In this document: piece after piece, positions 29,933 to 39,957 of the stretch
Layout of the letters: every line of letters begins with the position of its first letter
Position numbering within the stretch: position 1 is the stretch's first letter
Assembly: GCA_026225255.1 (NCBI GenBank)
Contig: JAMFSJ010000002.1
Coordinates: 1-64,000 of the forward strand
DNA: 64,000 nt
Origin: Methylacidimicrobium fagopyrum
Lineage (GTDB): Bacteria > Verrucomicrobiota > Verrucomicrobiia > Limisphaerales > UBA11358
Direction: 5' to 3'
Made by a program: the position numbers and the translations under genes
The notes under the pieces: generated by a model
What the model was told of the DNA's origin: nothing
Seen by the model: the letters and a program-made list of their open reading frames with translations, nothing else
Database searches by the model: none

Positions 29933-30430
29933 TTAATCTGTTTTAATTTTGCCTTGTTCCATCAGCTCGGCAAATTTTTCGATGGCCGAAGTCCAGCCCG
30001 ATTTGTGATCGGGAACATCTTCCGAGTCCGGCAAACCTCCGTGGGTCAGCGTCAGGCGGGTCGTTTGACCGAGGTCTTCAAATTCGACGGTCACCACGCT
30101 TTCCGACATGGCGTAATGTTCCCATTGCCACGTGAACTGGAGCCGCCGGTTCGGCACAATCTGTTGATAGGTGCCGACGGCGATATGGTCGCCCTCGCCG
30201 TTGACCATGTGGATGCGATACGCGCCGCCGATTTTCAAATCAGCGGCCACGCTCCGGCATTCAATCTCCTTCGGGCTCCACCATTGCACCATCTGTTTGG
30301 GATCGGTCCAGGCGCGGTAAACCAGCGCGCAAGGCGCATGGATGACCCGGGAGATGACCAGTTTAGTAGCTGATACAGTTGAATTATTTTTCATGGCCGG
30401 TTTGCTTTTGCAGCTCTTTGAGATATTCAT
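29933..30430 (-). CDS. SRPBCC/AHSA1-family protein
   Basis: ISRVIHAPCALVYRAWTDPKQMVQWWSPKEIEC. Confidence 0.88.
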   Translation of the reverse strand: MNISKSCKSKPAMKNNSTVSATKLVISRVIHAPCALVYRAWTDPKQMVQWWSPKEIECRSVAADLKIGGAYRIHMVNGEGDHIAVGTYQQIVPNRRLQFTWQWEHYAMSESVVTVEFEDLGQTTRLTLTHGGLPDSEDVPDHKSGWTSAIEKFAELMEQGKIKTD

Positions 30431-30734
30431 CCAAACGATCCAGACTGCCTTCCCAAAATTTGCGATACTCCTCGATCCACGCTTGCGCTTGTTGCATCGG
30501 CGCCGCTTCCAGCTTCAACGAATGCACGCGTCCTTTACGACGGCGACGCACGAGACCGGCATTTTCCAGAATCCGCAAATGCTTTGAGACCGCCGGCAAC
30601 GACATGGAATGCGGCCGCGCCAGATCCGTGACGCAACGGTCACCGCCCGCGAGATGCTCGAGAATCCGCCGCCGCGTGGGATCAGCGAGCGCGGCGAAAG
30701 TGCGGTTCAATAATCGGGGCGAACATTTAACCAT
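30384..30734 (-). CDS. ArsR-family winged-helix regulator
   Basis: LNRTFAALADPTRRRILEHLAGGDRCVTDLARPHSMSLPAVSKHLRILENAGLVRRRRKGRVHSLKLE; start placed at MVKCSPRLL. Confidence 0.92.
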   Translation of the reverse strand: MVKCSPRLLNRTFAALADPTRRRILEHLAGGDRCVTDLARPHSMSLPAVSKHLRILENAGLVRRRRKGRVHSLKLEAAPMQQAQAWIEEYRKFWEGSLDRLDEYLKELQKQTGHEK

Positions 30735-30742
30735 GTGGTTAA
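30727..30742 (-). promoter_or_regulatory. Candidate ArsR autoregulatory operator
   Basis: Perfect inverted repeat TTAACCA-TG-TGGTTAA spanning the ArsR start codon. Confidence 0.5.
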
Positions 30743-30879
30743 GTATTAATTCGACCCGCGCCGGAGTGCAAGGAAAATTTTCGCGGAAGGTTGAGCGTTT
30801 AAAATTCTTCGCCATTCACATATCAAGCTTGCAGAATGGCGCAATTCCAGCGACAACACTCCAGACAAACACCCATCTG

Positions 30880-31824
30880 ATGGAAACGCTCGTCGAAGAT
30901 TTTTTGCAATTCCTGCGCCACGAACGCGGGCAGTCCGATAACACGGCGAAAACTTACGCCGCGTTGCTGGGAAAATTTACGACGTGGGCGGCGTCACAAA
31001 AGCTCACTGATTGGGCGTCCGTTGAACTAAAACATCTCATGGCGTTTTTGCAGCACGAACGCGCGCGACCGCGGCTGGATGAACCGCCGGAATCCACGCA
31101 GCGTTTGAGCGGCGAAAGCGTTTATCTGGAGATCGCGGCGTTGCGGGCGTTTTATCGATTTGCCGAGAACGAAAAAATTCTGCCGCTGAATATTGCGGAA
31201 AATCTTTCGCTGCCGCGCCGCTGGAAACGATTGCCGAAAGCGCTGTCGAATGACGAAATCGAAAAGCTGCTCAAACCGGAAACGCCGGCGACGGAAAATA
31301 CGTTGTGCGATCAAGCGGTGCTGGAACTGGCTTACGCCTCCGGCCTGCGTTTGTCCGAATTGAAAAATTTGCGGCTGGAACAGTTGCATCTCGAAGCGGG
31401 CTTCATCAACGTCATTGGCAAAGGCAACAAGGAACGCGTCGTGCCGGTGGGCCGCACAGCGGTGGACGCGTTGCAACGTTTCCTCGGCCAAGGGCGGCCA
31501 AAATTGGTCACGCCAAAATCGCCGGCGAATGTTTTTTTGTCGCAACGCGGCACGCCGTTCGCGGCGGTGACGTTGTGGTTGCGGATCAAAAAACGCGTTC
31601 AGCGCGCGGACATTGAACGCAATATCACGCCGCATATGTTGCGACATAGTTTTGCGACGCATCTGTTGGAGCACGGCGCGGACTTGCGCGTGATCCAGGA
31701 ATTGCTCGGTCACGCGAGCATCGGCACCACGGAAATTTACACGCATGTGACGCGCAACCGATTGCGTGAGGTGCATCGAAAATTTCATCCGCGCGCCCAA
31801 GCAGAATCGCCGCAAGGCCGATAA
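30880..31824 (+). CDS. Tyrosine recombinase, XerC/XerD-like
   Basis: SGLRLSELKNLRLEQL, HMLRHSFATHLLEHGADLRVIQELLGHASIGTTEIYTHV (R-H-x-x-R-Y); start at METLVEDF. Confidence 0.95.
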   Translation: METLVEDFLQFLRHERGQSDNTAKTYAALLGKFTTWAASQKLTDWASVELKHLMAFLQHERARPRLDEPPESTQRLSGESVYLEIAALRAFYRFAENEKILPLNIAENLSLPRRWKRLPKALSNDEIEKLLKPETPATENTLCDQAVLELAYASGLRLSELKNLRLEQLHLEAGFINVIGKGNKERVVPVGRTAVDALQRFLGQGRPKLVTPKSPANVFLSQRGTPFAAVTLWLRIKKRVQRADIERNITPHMLRHSFATHLLEHGADLRVIQELLGHASIGTTEIYTHVTRNRLREVHRKFHPRAQAESPQGR

Positions 31825-32079
31825 TTCGCTGAGGGTGTCTGGCTGTTATGGCTCATTTTTACGACTGGCGCTGGCCGGTTTTTATCAGCGCATTGTCCTG
31901 TTATTTGGCTTGAGTGTCACAAATTGGCGCAGTTGGGTGGGTGATTATTTTTCAACAGCGAGAAACCATTAGGAACAGTGCGGAAATGCAGTTTTACGTA
32001 TAATTAGCACTAAAATTGCTTGTTAAGTTTGTGGTAGCCATGTGTTTAGCGATTTAATGGGCGGGAGTCAGCGGGCGAT

Positions 32080-34137
32080 ATGAACAAAACTCTGGGGTTG
32101 CGAAATTTTTTTCGCGGGAGAAAATGGAAGTTCGGAACTTCTTGGCTCTTGCCTGTGCTCATGCTGGTCGGCACCCCGGTGCTGGCGGAGGACGCTTCCA
32201 ATACCAGCACGAATACCGATCTGACCAATCTGGCCAACATGGATATTGACCAGTTGATGGAGGTGAAAGTTTCCATTCTCGGTTCAGCGCAATCCGTTTC
32301 CCAAACTCCGGCGGCGGTTTCCGTGGTGACGCAGGACGACATCCAACGTTCCGGTGCGCGCAATATTCCCGAGGCCTTGCGGTTGGTGCCAGGCATGGAT
32401 GTGGCGCAGGTGGACGCGAACCAATGGGCCGTCAGCGCGCGTGGGTTCAACGATGTGTTCGCCAATAAATTGTTGGTGATGCAAGACGGTCGCAGTCTTT
32501 ATACGCCGCTGTTTTCCGGCGTGTTCTGGAATGAACAGGACACGATGATGGAAGACATTGACCGGATCGAAGTCGTGCGCGGACCGGGTGCCACGGTGTG
32601 GGGCGCGAACGCGATGAACGGCGTCATCAATATCATCAGTAAGAACGCGGCGGATACGCAGGGTTTGTTGGCTTCCGGCGGGGGCGGCAATTTTGATCGG
32701 GCGTTTGGCGAAGCGCGTTACGGTGGGATGCTGGGCACTAATACCTTTTATCGCGTTTACGGGGCTTACTCCGACAACGGCGCGACACAGTTGACGGATG
32801 GCAGCAGCGCCAATAATCCCTGGCAATCCTTCCGCAGCGGTTTTCGCATCGATTCGACGCCGACGGAAGATAATTTATTCACCCTGCAAGGCGACGGTTA
32901 TGTGGAAAATATCCATCAAGTTTTTGGCGTATTCGATCCCGCTTCGCCGACGTTCACCACTTCGGTGCAAAATCTGGAGACTGCGGATGGCGCCAATATT
33001 CTCGGGCGTTGGACGCGGACGCTTTCGGACACGGCGAACTTTAAATTGCAGGCGTATTACGATTACACCGCTCTGGACGCGGCGGTGATTGATGAGCAAC
33101 GGCACACGTTCGATCTGGATTTTCATAATGAATTTGCGCTCGGCGAGCGCAATCATTTGAGTTGGGGTTTGGGTTACCGGGTCACGGCCGACCAGGAAAA
33201 AAACAATCCGACGCTCACGTTCAATCCAACGTCCGAAACGTTGAATTTATACAGCACGTTTTTGCAGGATGAAATCACGCTCGTGCCAGATTGTCTGACG
33301 TTGACGCTCGGTTCGAAATTCGAGCACAACGACTATACCGGATTTGAATTTGAACCCAGTGCGCGGCTATTGTGGACGCCGGTGGTGCACCAAACTTTTT
33401 GGGGCTCCGTTTCACGCGCCGTGCGCACGCCGTCGCGCGCCGAGGAAACATTTGATCTGATGCAGTCGGAACAATATGCGCCCGGCCACTACGCGCCGGT
33501 CAATATTATCGGCACGAATAGTTACGGCTCAGAAGATCTGATCGCTTACGAAGTGGGTTATCGCACCGAGCCTTTTGATAAATTGTCGCTCGACATCGCG
33601 GCGTATTTCAACAACTACGATCATCTGCGGAGCGAGCAAGCCATTGACGGCAACCCGACCCAGCTGGCGATTGCGAATGATCTTTATGGCAACACCTACG
33701 GCACGGAAATTTCGGCGACGTGGCGTGTGCTGGCTTGGTGGCGGTTGCAACCGTCTTATACTTTTTTGAAAATGGATTTGCACGCGCGGCCCTATGCGCC
33801 CGGCTTGGCCGACAACGCATCGGTAGCGCAACTCGAAGGCACGAGCCCGGAAAATCAATTTTCTATCCGTTCCTCGATGGACTTTTCGCACGGCCTGTCA
33901 TTCGATACTTCGTTGCGCTATGTGGATTACCTGTCGTATTTCGCGATCAATAGTTATTTTGAACTCGACGCGCGGCTGGCGTGGCAAATTAACAAACATT
34001 GGGAAGTCGCGCTCGTCGGGCAAAATCTTTTACACGACGCCCACGCCGAATTCGGGCCGACGTATCTGGGAACGCAAAACGGAAATATCACTGAAATCCC
34101 ACGCAGTGTTTATGCCAGGGTCACGTGGCGCTTTTGA
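32080..34137 (+). CDS. TonB-dependent receptor
   Basis: Plug region QSVSQTPAAVSVVTQDDIQRSGARNIPEALRLVPGMDVAQVDANQWAVSARGFND ... C-terminal aromatic VTWRF. Confidence 0.94.
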   Translation: MNKTLGLRNFFRGRKWKFGTSWLLPVLMLVGTPVLAEDASNTSTNTDLTNLANMDIDQLMEVKVSILGSAQSVSQTPAAVSVVTQDDIQRSGARNIPEALRLVPGMDVAQVDANQWAVSARGFNDVFANKLLVMQDGRSLYTPLFSGVFWNEQDTMMEDIDRIEVVRGPGATVWGANAMNGVINIISKNAADTQGLLASGGGGNFDRAFGEARYGGMLGTNTFYRVYGAYSDNGATQLTDGSSANNPWQSFRSGFRIDSTPTEDNLFTLQGDGYVENIHQVFGVFDPASPTFTTSVQNLETADGANILGRWTRTLSDTANFKLQAYYDYTALDAAVIDEQRHTFDLDFHNEFALGERNHLSWGLGYRVTADQEKNNPTLTFNPTSETLNLYSTFLQDEITLVPDCLTLTLGSKFEHNDYTGFEFEPSARLLWTPVVHQTFWGSVSRAVRTPSRAEETFDLMQSEQYAPGHYAPVNIIGTNSYGSEDLIAYEVGYRTEPFDKLSLDIAAYFNNYDHLRSEQAIDGNPTQLAIANDLYGNTYGTEISATWRVLAWWRLQPSYTFLKMDLHARPYAPGLADNASVAQLEGTSPENQFSIRSSMDFSHGLSFDTSLRYVDYLSYFAINSYFELDARLAWQINKHWEVALVGQNLLHDAHAEFGPTYLGTQNGNITEIPRSVYARVTWRF

Positions 34138-34145
34138 CGTCGAGC

Positions 34146-34748
34146 ATGAATCACACTAAACAGCTTGATCGGCGCCCCTTGCCAACTGCGGCCAGTTTTA
34201 CCAACTGGCGACGCGGGTGCGTTTTGCTTTTGGCGTTGCTGTGGCTGGCCAGCGTCGGCCAGCTGCGGGCGCAGGAAGACAAGCCGTCCGAATATCAGGT
34301 AAAAGCCGCGTTCTTATACAACTTCGGCAAATTCGTTATCTGGCCGACGAACGCCTTTGCTGATGCTTACGCCCCGCTGGTGATCGGCGTCGTCGGCGAA
34401 GACCCGTTTCATGGCGATTTGAAACGGCTGGTCGCCCATAAAAAAATTGACGGGCACATGGTGATCATTCGCACGATCACCTCGGCGGATCAGGTGAAAG
34501 GGTGTCACATCATCTTCCTCAGTTCCGCCGCGCAGAGCAGTCCGAGTGATTTGCTGGCGGCGGTGCGCCAGCCGGGCATCCTGACCGTCACGGAAAATCT
34601 GGAGCATTTTACGAATTCGAATCTCATCATCAATTTTGTGCGACTGGACAATCGAATCCGGTTTGAGATCAATGTCCCGACCGCGGATAAAGCCGGTTTA
34701 AAGATCAGTTCCCGATTGCTGCCGCTCTCCAAGCCGGCGGAAAAATAA
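34146..34748 (+). CDS. YfiR-family (DUF4154) periplasmic protein
   Basis: EYQVKAAFLYNFGKFVIWPTNAF ... GCHIIFLSSAAQS ... INFVRLDNRIRFEINVPTADKAGLKISSRLLPLSKP. Confidence 0.9.
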   Translation: MNHTKQLDRRPLPTAASFTNWRRGCVLLLALLWLASVGQLRAQEDKPSEYQVKAAFLYNFGKFVIWPTNAFADAYAPLVIGVVGEDPFHGDLKRLVAHKKIDGHMVIIRTITSADQVKGCHIIFLSSAAQSSPSDLLAAVRQPGILTVTENLEHFTNSNLIINFVRLDNRIRFEINVPTADKAGLKISSRLLPLSKPAEK

Positions 34749-34754
34749 AAGGCC

Positions 34755-37226
34755 ATGCGCACGTTTTCGATCAGACAAAAATTACTGTTGATCACGATGG
34801 TCAGCAGCGCAACGGCGTTGCTGCTGGTGTCGGCGGCGTTTCTCATTTACACCCATTTTTCGTTCCGGCAACAGATGCTGGATGATATTTCCACGCTTAC
34901 CCAAGTGGTCGGCGACCAAAGCTCGGCGGCGTTGACGTATGGCGACCGCCAGACGGCACAAGATAATCTGGAAACCCTGGTCGCCGGGAAACCCGCTGAT
35001 CGGAGCGCGGAAACCCCAAAAAAATCCCAGATCATCGCCGCCTGTTTTTACGCGAACAACGCGCGCTTCGCTTGGTATCGCGATCCGGAACACAGCGATC
35101 TGGCTTTCGACTCACAGCCCGGGCCAAATGTTTTGCTATTCACCAACGGGATGCTGGCCGGCTACCAGCATATTTTTCTGAATGGCGAAGATATCGGCGC
35201 CCTTTATGTCTGCTCCAGCCTGGATGTGTTGCACTCGAAAATGTGGGGTTACGCGGCCATCATGCTGTTGTTTATTTGCAGTGCGCTCGCCGTCGTTTAT
35301 CTGCTCGCCTCGCGGCTGCAACGGATCATTTCCCAGCCGATTTCGCATCTGGCGAACACGGCGAAAATTGTTTCCGCCGAAAAAAATTATTCCATCCGCG
35401 CCGTCAAGCAGTCTGATGACGAACTGGGAAATTTGATTGATGGGTTCAACGGCATGTTGACGCAGATTCAAATGCGCGATGTCGCCCTGCAGCGCGTCAA
35501 CGATGGTTTGGAAAAACGCGTGGACGAACGCACGCGCGATTTGCAGCAGCAATTCGACCGCATCAGTTTGTTGAACCAGATCACGTTCGCCGTCGCGGCG
35601 CGGCAGGATTCGGAAAGCATCGTCATGGTCGTGCTGCAACAGCTGGAGCATTATCTGCCGCTGGATTTTACGAGTGCGTATTGGTTTGATCCGACGACGA
35701 AAAATTTCAAGGTCATGGCGCGCGGGCCGAAGGCGTGGGCGATTGTCGAGCGGCATCAATTGAATTCCGAACTCACGCTCACCAACGCGTCCTATGAAAA
35801 ATGCGTGCGGGGCGAAATGGTTTATGTGCCGGATTTGAGCAAAAGCACGGCCCACATGGCGCAAAAAATTTCCGAGACGGAAGATTTTTCCGGCCTGTTG
35901 GTGCCGCTGTTTCTCGATTCCAAGATGTTCGGCCTGCTGATTTTGCTGCGACGCGGAATAAACGCCATCGATGAGCCGGAGCGCGAATTCATCCATGGTT
36001 TGAGCATGCACGTCGCGTTGGCGGTGCGGCAGGCGCAGCTGTATCAGGATCTGCAAAAGGCTTACAACGATCTGCACCAAACGCAGCAAACCGTCATGCG
36101 GCAAGAACGGCTTAAAGCGCTCGGCCAGATGGCCAGCGGCATCGCGCACGACATCAATAACGCGTTGTCACCCGTGGTCGGCTTCGCGGAATTGATTGTT
36201 GCCACCGAGAAAAATTTGACCGCCGACGCCAAGAAATATCTGGGCTACATCAAAACCGCCGGCGAAGACATCACCCACATCGTGGCCGGGCTGCGCGAAT
36301 TTTACCGGCTGCGCGAAGAGAATGAATCGCTGCATACGCTCAACTTGAATCAATTCGTCCGGCAAGTGATTGACATGACTCGGCCGCGTTGGCGCGACCT
36401 CTCGCAATTGAGCAGCATCATGATCAATGTGCGCGAAGAACTTGAGCCGGAACTGCCGGCGATCGTCGGTATTGAAAGCGAAATCCGCGAAACGCTCACC
36501 AATCTCGTCATCAACGCCCTGGACGCGTTGCCCGTCGGCGGCACCGTCACCCTCCGCACCCGCAGCGCCGGGACCAATGTGATCATTGAGGTCAGCGATA
36601 CCGGCACCGGCATGGACGAGCAAACCCGCAAGCGTTGTCTCGAACCTTTTTATTCCACCAAAGGTCGGCGCGGCACCGGCCTCGGTCTGGCGATGGTCTA
36701 CGGCATCATAGAACGGCATCACGGCAAAATTGAGATTGATACCGAGCTGGGGCAGGGAACCACCATGCGGCTCGTTTTTCCCGCTGACAAAACCAAAGCG
36801 ATCGAGCTCCGGGCCGATCCCAAAAAAGAAACGGTTCCCGGCCCGTTCCGTATTTTATGCATCGACGACGAGCCTGCCATCCGCGAACTCCTGTTTGAAA
36901 TGCTTCGCCACGACCAGCACGAAGTCGAGCTGGCCGATGGTGGTAAAAATGGGGTCGCCGCCTTTCTCGCGGCACGCACGCAAGGCAAACCGTTTGACGT
37001 CGTCATCACTGATTTTGGGATGCCGCAAATGGACGGACGCGAAGTCGCGTCGGCGATCAAAGCCGAAGACGCCGTCATGCCCATCATCATGCTTACTGGC
37101 TGGGGCGCCTTCATGCAGGACGAACATTTCAAAGGCGTTAGCGGCATTCTGAGTAAGCCGCCGCAGCTGGAAGACCTCCGCACCATGCTCCGCCGCGTCG
37201 TGACCGACGTTCAGGCGAAATCGTAA
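34755..37226 (+). CDS. Hybrid sensor histidine kinase (CHASE8-like, HAMP, GAF, HisKA, HATPase, REC)
   Basis: GQMASGIAHDINNALSPVVGFAELI; DTGTGMDEQTRKRCLEPFYSTKGRRGTGLGLAMVYGI; ILCIDDEPAIRELLFEML ... DVVITDFGMPQMDGREV. Confidence 0.93.
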   Translation: MRTFSIRQKLLLITMVSSATALLLVSAAFLIYTHFSFRQQMLDDISTLTQVVGDQSSAALTYGDRQTAQDNLETLVAGKPADRSAETPKKSQIIAACFYANNARFAWYRDPEHSDLAFDSQPGPNVLLFTNGMLAGYQHIFLNGEDIGALYVCSSLDVLHSKMWGYAAIMLLFICSALAVVYLLASRLQRIISQPISHLANTAKIVSAEKNYSIRAVKQSDDELGNLIDGFNGMLTQIQMRDVALQRVNDGLEKRVDERTRDLQQQFDRISLLNQITFAVAARQDSESIVMVVLQQLEHYLPLDFTSAYWFDPTTKNFKVMARGPKAWAIVERHQLNSELTLTNASYEKCVRGEMVYVPDLSKSTAHMAQKISETEDFSGLLVPLFLDSKMFGLLILLRRGINAIDEPEREFIHGLSMHVALAVRQAQLYQDLQKAYNDLHQTQQTVMRQERLKALGQMASGIAHDINNALSPVVGFAELIVATEKNLTADAKKYLGYIKTAGEDITHIVAGLREFYRLREENESLHTLNLNQFVRQVIDMTRPRWRDLSQLSSIMINVREELEPELPAIVGIESEIRETLTNLVINALDALPVGGTVTLRTRSAGTNVIIEVSDTGTGMDEQTRKRCLEPFYSTKGRRGTGLGLAMVYGIIERHHGKIEIDTELGQGTTMRLVFPADKTKAIELRADPKKETVPGPFRILCIDDEPAIRELLFEMLRHDQHEVELADGGKNGVAAFLAARTQGKPFDVVITDFGMPQMDGREVASAIKAEDAVMPIIMLTGWGAFMQDEHFKGVSGILSKPPQLEDLRTMLRRVVTDVQAKS

Positions 37227-37510
37227 ACGGTGACTTTTTTCACCAGCGGCTTCACGTATTTCGAGATAAACTCCAAGTGCAGCGGATGCACCTGATAATC
37301 ATCCTGCGCCTGCTTGTTTTCGAACACCGTGTTCAGCGCCACCTGATAACTTTGCTCCACTACCGGTCGTTCGCTGCCGACCATCTTGCCGATGTGGAAA
37401 AATTTTAATCCCGGAATCGGTTGCAGATATTTTTGCGCGCCCACGATCAATTCATCCGCCGCTTTTGGTTGCGCCGGATCCGTCCAAAAAATAACAACGT
37501 GTGAAAACAT
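37211..37510 (-). CDS. Dabb (stress-responsive A/B barrel) family protein
   Basis: MFSHVVIFWTDPAQPKAADELIVGAQKYLQPIPGLKFFHIGKMVGSERPVVEQSYQVALNTVFENKQAQDDYQVHPLHLEF. Confidence 0.85.
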   Translation of the reverse strand: MFSHVVIFWTDPAQPKAADELIVGAQKYLQPIPGLKFFHIGKMVGSERPVVEQSYQVALNTVFENKQAQDDYQVHPLHLEFISKYVKPLVKKVTVYDFA

Positions 37511-37708
37511 GAAAGAATTTAACCACGTAGCCGAAAGGCTGCGAAGAAAATTTTTGGGAATTATGGCCGGCAATTGATCGAAATCCGGCACGCTCCAGTC
37601 AATTGATCCGGGAACCCGGCGCCGTAAGTAACCGGCATCTTTCGCGAATAATCCGTTGAAACCACGCCCTAAACCCGGTCGTTCACCAGCGTTGGGAGCG
37701 CACTTCGC

Positions 37709-38416
37709 TTATTTGGCAGCGTTTGCTTCCGCGGTAAATTTTTTGATCACGGTGATCTTCTCGCGAAAGATTTTTTCACGGACCGCTCCATCCGAGTCCT
37801 TTCCGCCGTAAGGAATTTCACAAATGAACCGCGAGCAATCCGCCGTGACCACCGCCATGTTCGGTGCAAAACCACCCTCTTCCGGGCCGAAGAAACCTTG
37901 CCCCACCGCCGCCGGAACTTGGTTCAGTTCATTTTCATGCCGCACAAATACGAGCACGAGGCCATCATTAAAAACATCGTAGAAATGCGCCATCGCGCAA
38001 TTGCTGCTGCCGCCCATCGGCTTGGCGGGCTTGAGCATGGAATCCCATTCCATGATGAAACCGATCATTTTCTTTTCCGATTTCGCCTTGGCTTTGGCGG
38101 CGTCCAATTGATCCAGTGAGAAGGCTAGATTTTTGGTCAAGTTGACCGTCGCGTTTTGGCGGGCGAAAGAAAGCCCCATTTCGTAAGGGTCATAATGATA
38201 TTTTTCCTTGAGGTCAACCGGCAGGTTATTGAACGGCACGGTGACGCCATGGAGCGAGTCCGCCGTGCCATAAACGAAGAAAAGTCCGGTGCGTTTTAAG
38301 GCCACGTCTTTGACGTTTTCATATTTGTGGCCGTCAAGCGTGGTGATGTCATCCGCCCAGCCGGTCGTGAACGCGCAACTGACGACGAAGGTAAGGAAAA
38401 GTAAATTCGCTTTCAT
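37709..38416 (-). CDS. Secreted hypothetical protein
   Basis: Signal peptide MKANLLFLTFVVSCAFTTGWA; no confident family. Confidence 0.6.
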   Translation of the reverse strand: MKANLLFLTFVVSCAFTTGWADDITTLDGHKYENVKDVALKRTGLFFVYGTADSLHGVTVPFNNLPVDLKEKYHYDPYEMGLSFARQNATVNLTKNLAFSLDQLDAAKAKAKSEKKMIGFIMEWDSMLKPAKPMGGSSNCAMAHFYDVFNDGLVLVFVRHENELNQVPAAVGQGFFGPEEGGFAPNMAVVTADCSRFICEIPYGGKDSDGAVREKIFREKITVIKKFTAEANAAK

Positions 38417-38566
38417 GTTTTGAGGAGTTGCCCCAAAGATGATAAGCCAACGGGCGCCGGAGTTCAAACCAAGTTAACCCCGGGTAGTGGTCTCTTTTGA
38501 AACCGGTTTTTAATTTGTCGTTTTTATTGGTTTTTGGAATGATCAGGGCTTACCTCAACCGATATT

Positions 38567-38800
38567 ATGACTAACAACGAAAAAAGCATATTCATTTTGC
38601 TGATCGCCTTGACCGAGAAGTCCTGCCACCTTGCCGAGGAACAGCTCGAGATAAATCGCGTATTGTCTTCTTTGCCTCAGATAGACGCTTCGCTTCGAGA
38701 TTCTCTGAAATCTGCCGTAGCACGGTGCGAATTTTTTTATGATCAGACGCGTGCTTCGTTAAATGACGTGAAAGCTTTCGCACGGCAGCATGGAATTTAG
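38567..38800 (+). CDS. Small hypothetical protein inside the IS1-like element
   Basis: MTNNEKSIFILLIALTEKSCHLAEEQLEINRVLSSLPQIDASLRDSLKSAVARCEFFYDQTRASLNDVKAFARQHGI; convergent with transposase, 4-nt overlap; competes with opposite ORF 38592-38864. Confidence 0.45.
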   Translation: MTNNEKSIFILLIALTEKSCHLAEEQLEINRVLSSLPQIDASLRDSLKSAVARCEFFYDQTRASLNDVKAFARQHGI

Positions 38801-39660
38801 CCTCTAATTTTGATTTTTTTTGGTTTTTCATACGTAGGGACTGGTAGGGCCGCGAGTTCTTCAATAGACCAGACGTGTTTCGACACGCCAGCCTCCATTG
38901 CCGGAGTCACCCGCAGCGTTTGATGAATCCGGCAAAAATTGTAGTGCATGAAATGCAGCGCCAAGGAATGTTTGTGATTCTCGATCTTCTTGCTGAAACC
39001 GTTCGTTAAACGCGTAAACCGTCTGTTCTGCATCCGCAGCGTCATGTTCTGACGCTCGACAAAGCTGGTGGAGATCAGCTTCCGATCAGGCTTGCCGGTG
39101 ATTTTACGACGACGCACACCAATGCAGGCGGGCGGCGAATAGCGCGCCTCAAAGTTCTGCTGCTTGCCGAACAGCTTGATCAGCATCGCGTAGTCCACAT
39201 CACCACCAAACGCATCTTCAACCGCCGTCTTGTATGGCCGGTAGCCGTCGCTGGTGAGCTGGATGCGATTGGCTATGCGACTCTTTAAATCGTGAATGAA
39301 GATCTGCGCGCTGGTCAAACTGCGGTCGCCGACGAAATAAGACGGAACTAGCTTGGTATCGGCATCAATGGCAATCCACGTCCACGTATCGCCGATGCCT
39401 TCCATGTCCCTGTGTTCCTCGGGGATGTTTGCCTGCTTGCAATACGTGAAGCTCCAGACCTCGTCCACCTGCACGGTTTTGCATTTCAGGTCACGCATGA
39501 TCTTGTCGTGATACTTGGCGCAGGCCTCGCCAGCGTCCGTCATCACCCTGGCCACGCCCTTGCGAGAGAATCCAGTCATCCTGACGGTGGCCCGGAGTGA
39601 GCAACCTTCAATCAGGCAGGAAATGATGCGTGCGCGTTTTTCGATGCTTAATTTGTTCAT
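38797..39660 (-). CDS. IS1-family-like DDE transposase (single ORF)
   Basis: KTVQVDEVWSFTYCKQANI, GDTWTWIAIDADTKLVPSYFVGDRS, RIQLTSDGYRPYKTAVEDAFGGDVDYAMLIKLFG, STSFVERQNMTLRMQNRRFTRLTNGFSKKIENH. Confidence 0.9.
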   Translation of the reverse strand: MNKLSIEKRARIISCLIEGCSLRATVRMTGFSRKGVARVMTDAGEACAKYHDKIMRDLKCKTVQVDEVWSFTYCKQANIPEEHRDMEGIGDTWTWIAIDADTKLVPSYFVGDRSLTSAQIFIHDLKSRIANRIQLTSDGYRPYKTAVEDAFGGDVDYAMLIKLFGKQQNFEARYSPPACIGVRRRKITGKPDRKLISTSFVERQNMTLRMQNRRFTRLTNGFSKKIENHKHSLALHFMHYNFCRIHQTLRVTPAMEAGVSKHVWSIEELAALPVPTYEKPKKIKIRG

Positions 39661-39957
39661 TATTTACTGGGGAAATAGGTTGCGAAAGGCGTGATACACT
39701 AAAATCGTGTTGACCTGCGGAACGGGCGGGTATTTGATGAAGCCTGACAATTTAACGTAGCCGGATTGGACAGCCAGAAAACCGCTAATTTTCACCCGTC
39801 CAGAAGATCCACCGAACCACGCCCAGATCGGGCGCGGCTTGACGTGTTTCTCTGGACAGGCTCTTAGCGGTGCCTCTGGCTGGGACGCGTCGAGTTCGCG
39901 CCCATTATCTTCTCCGTCTGCACAACACTAACGAATAGGTTGCAGAAGGGATTCGAT

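Noticed and set aside
31825-32079. Possible cobalamin-type riboswitch upstream of the TonB receptor
   Set aside because: No recognisable B12-box or other riboswitch core by eye.
38592-38864. Minus-strand 90-aa basic ORF in the IS1-like element
   Set aside because: Fully overlaps the opposite 38567-38800 ORF and the transposase 3' end; cannot decide from sequence alone, and the + strand frame looks more protein-like.
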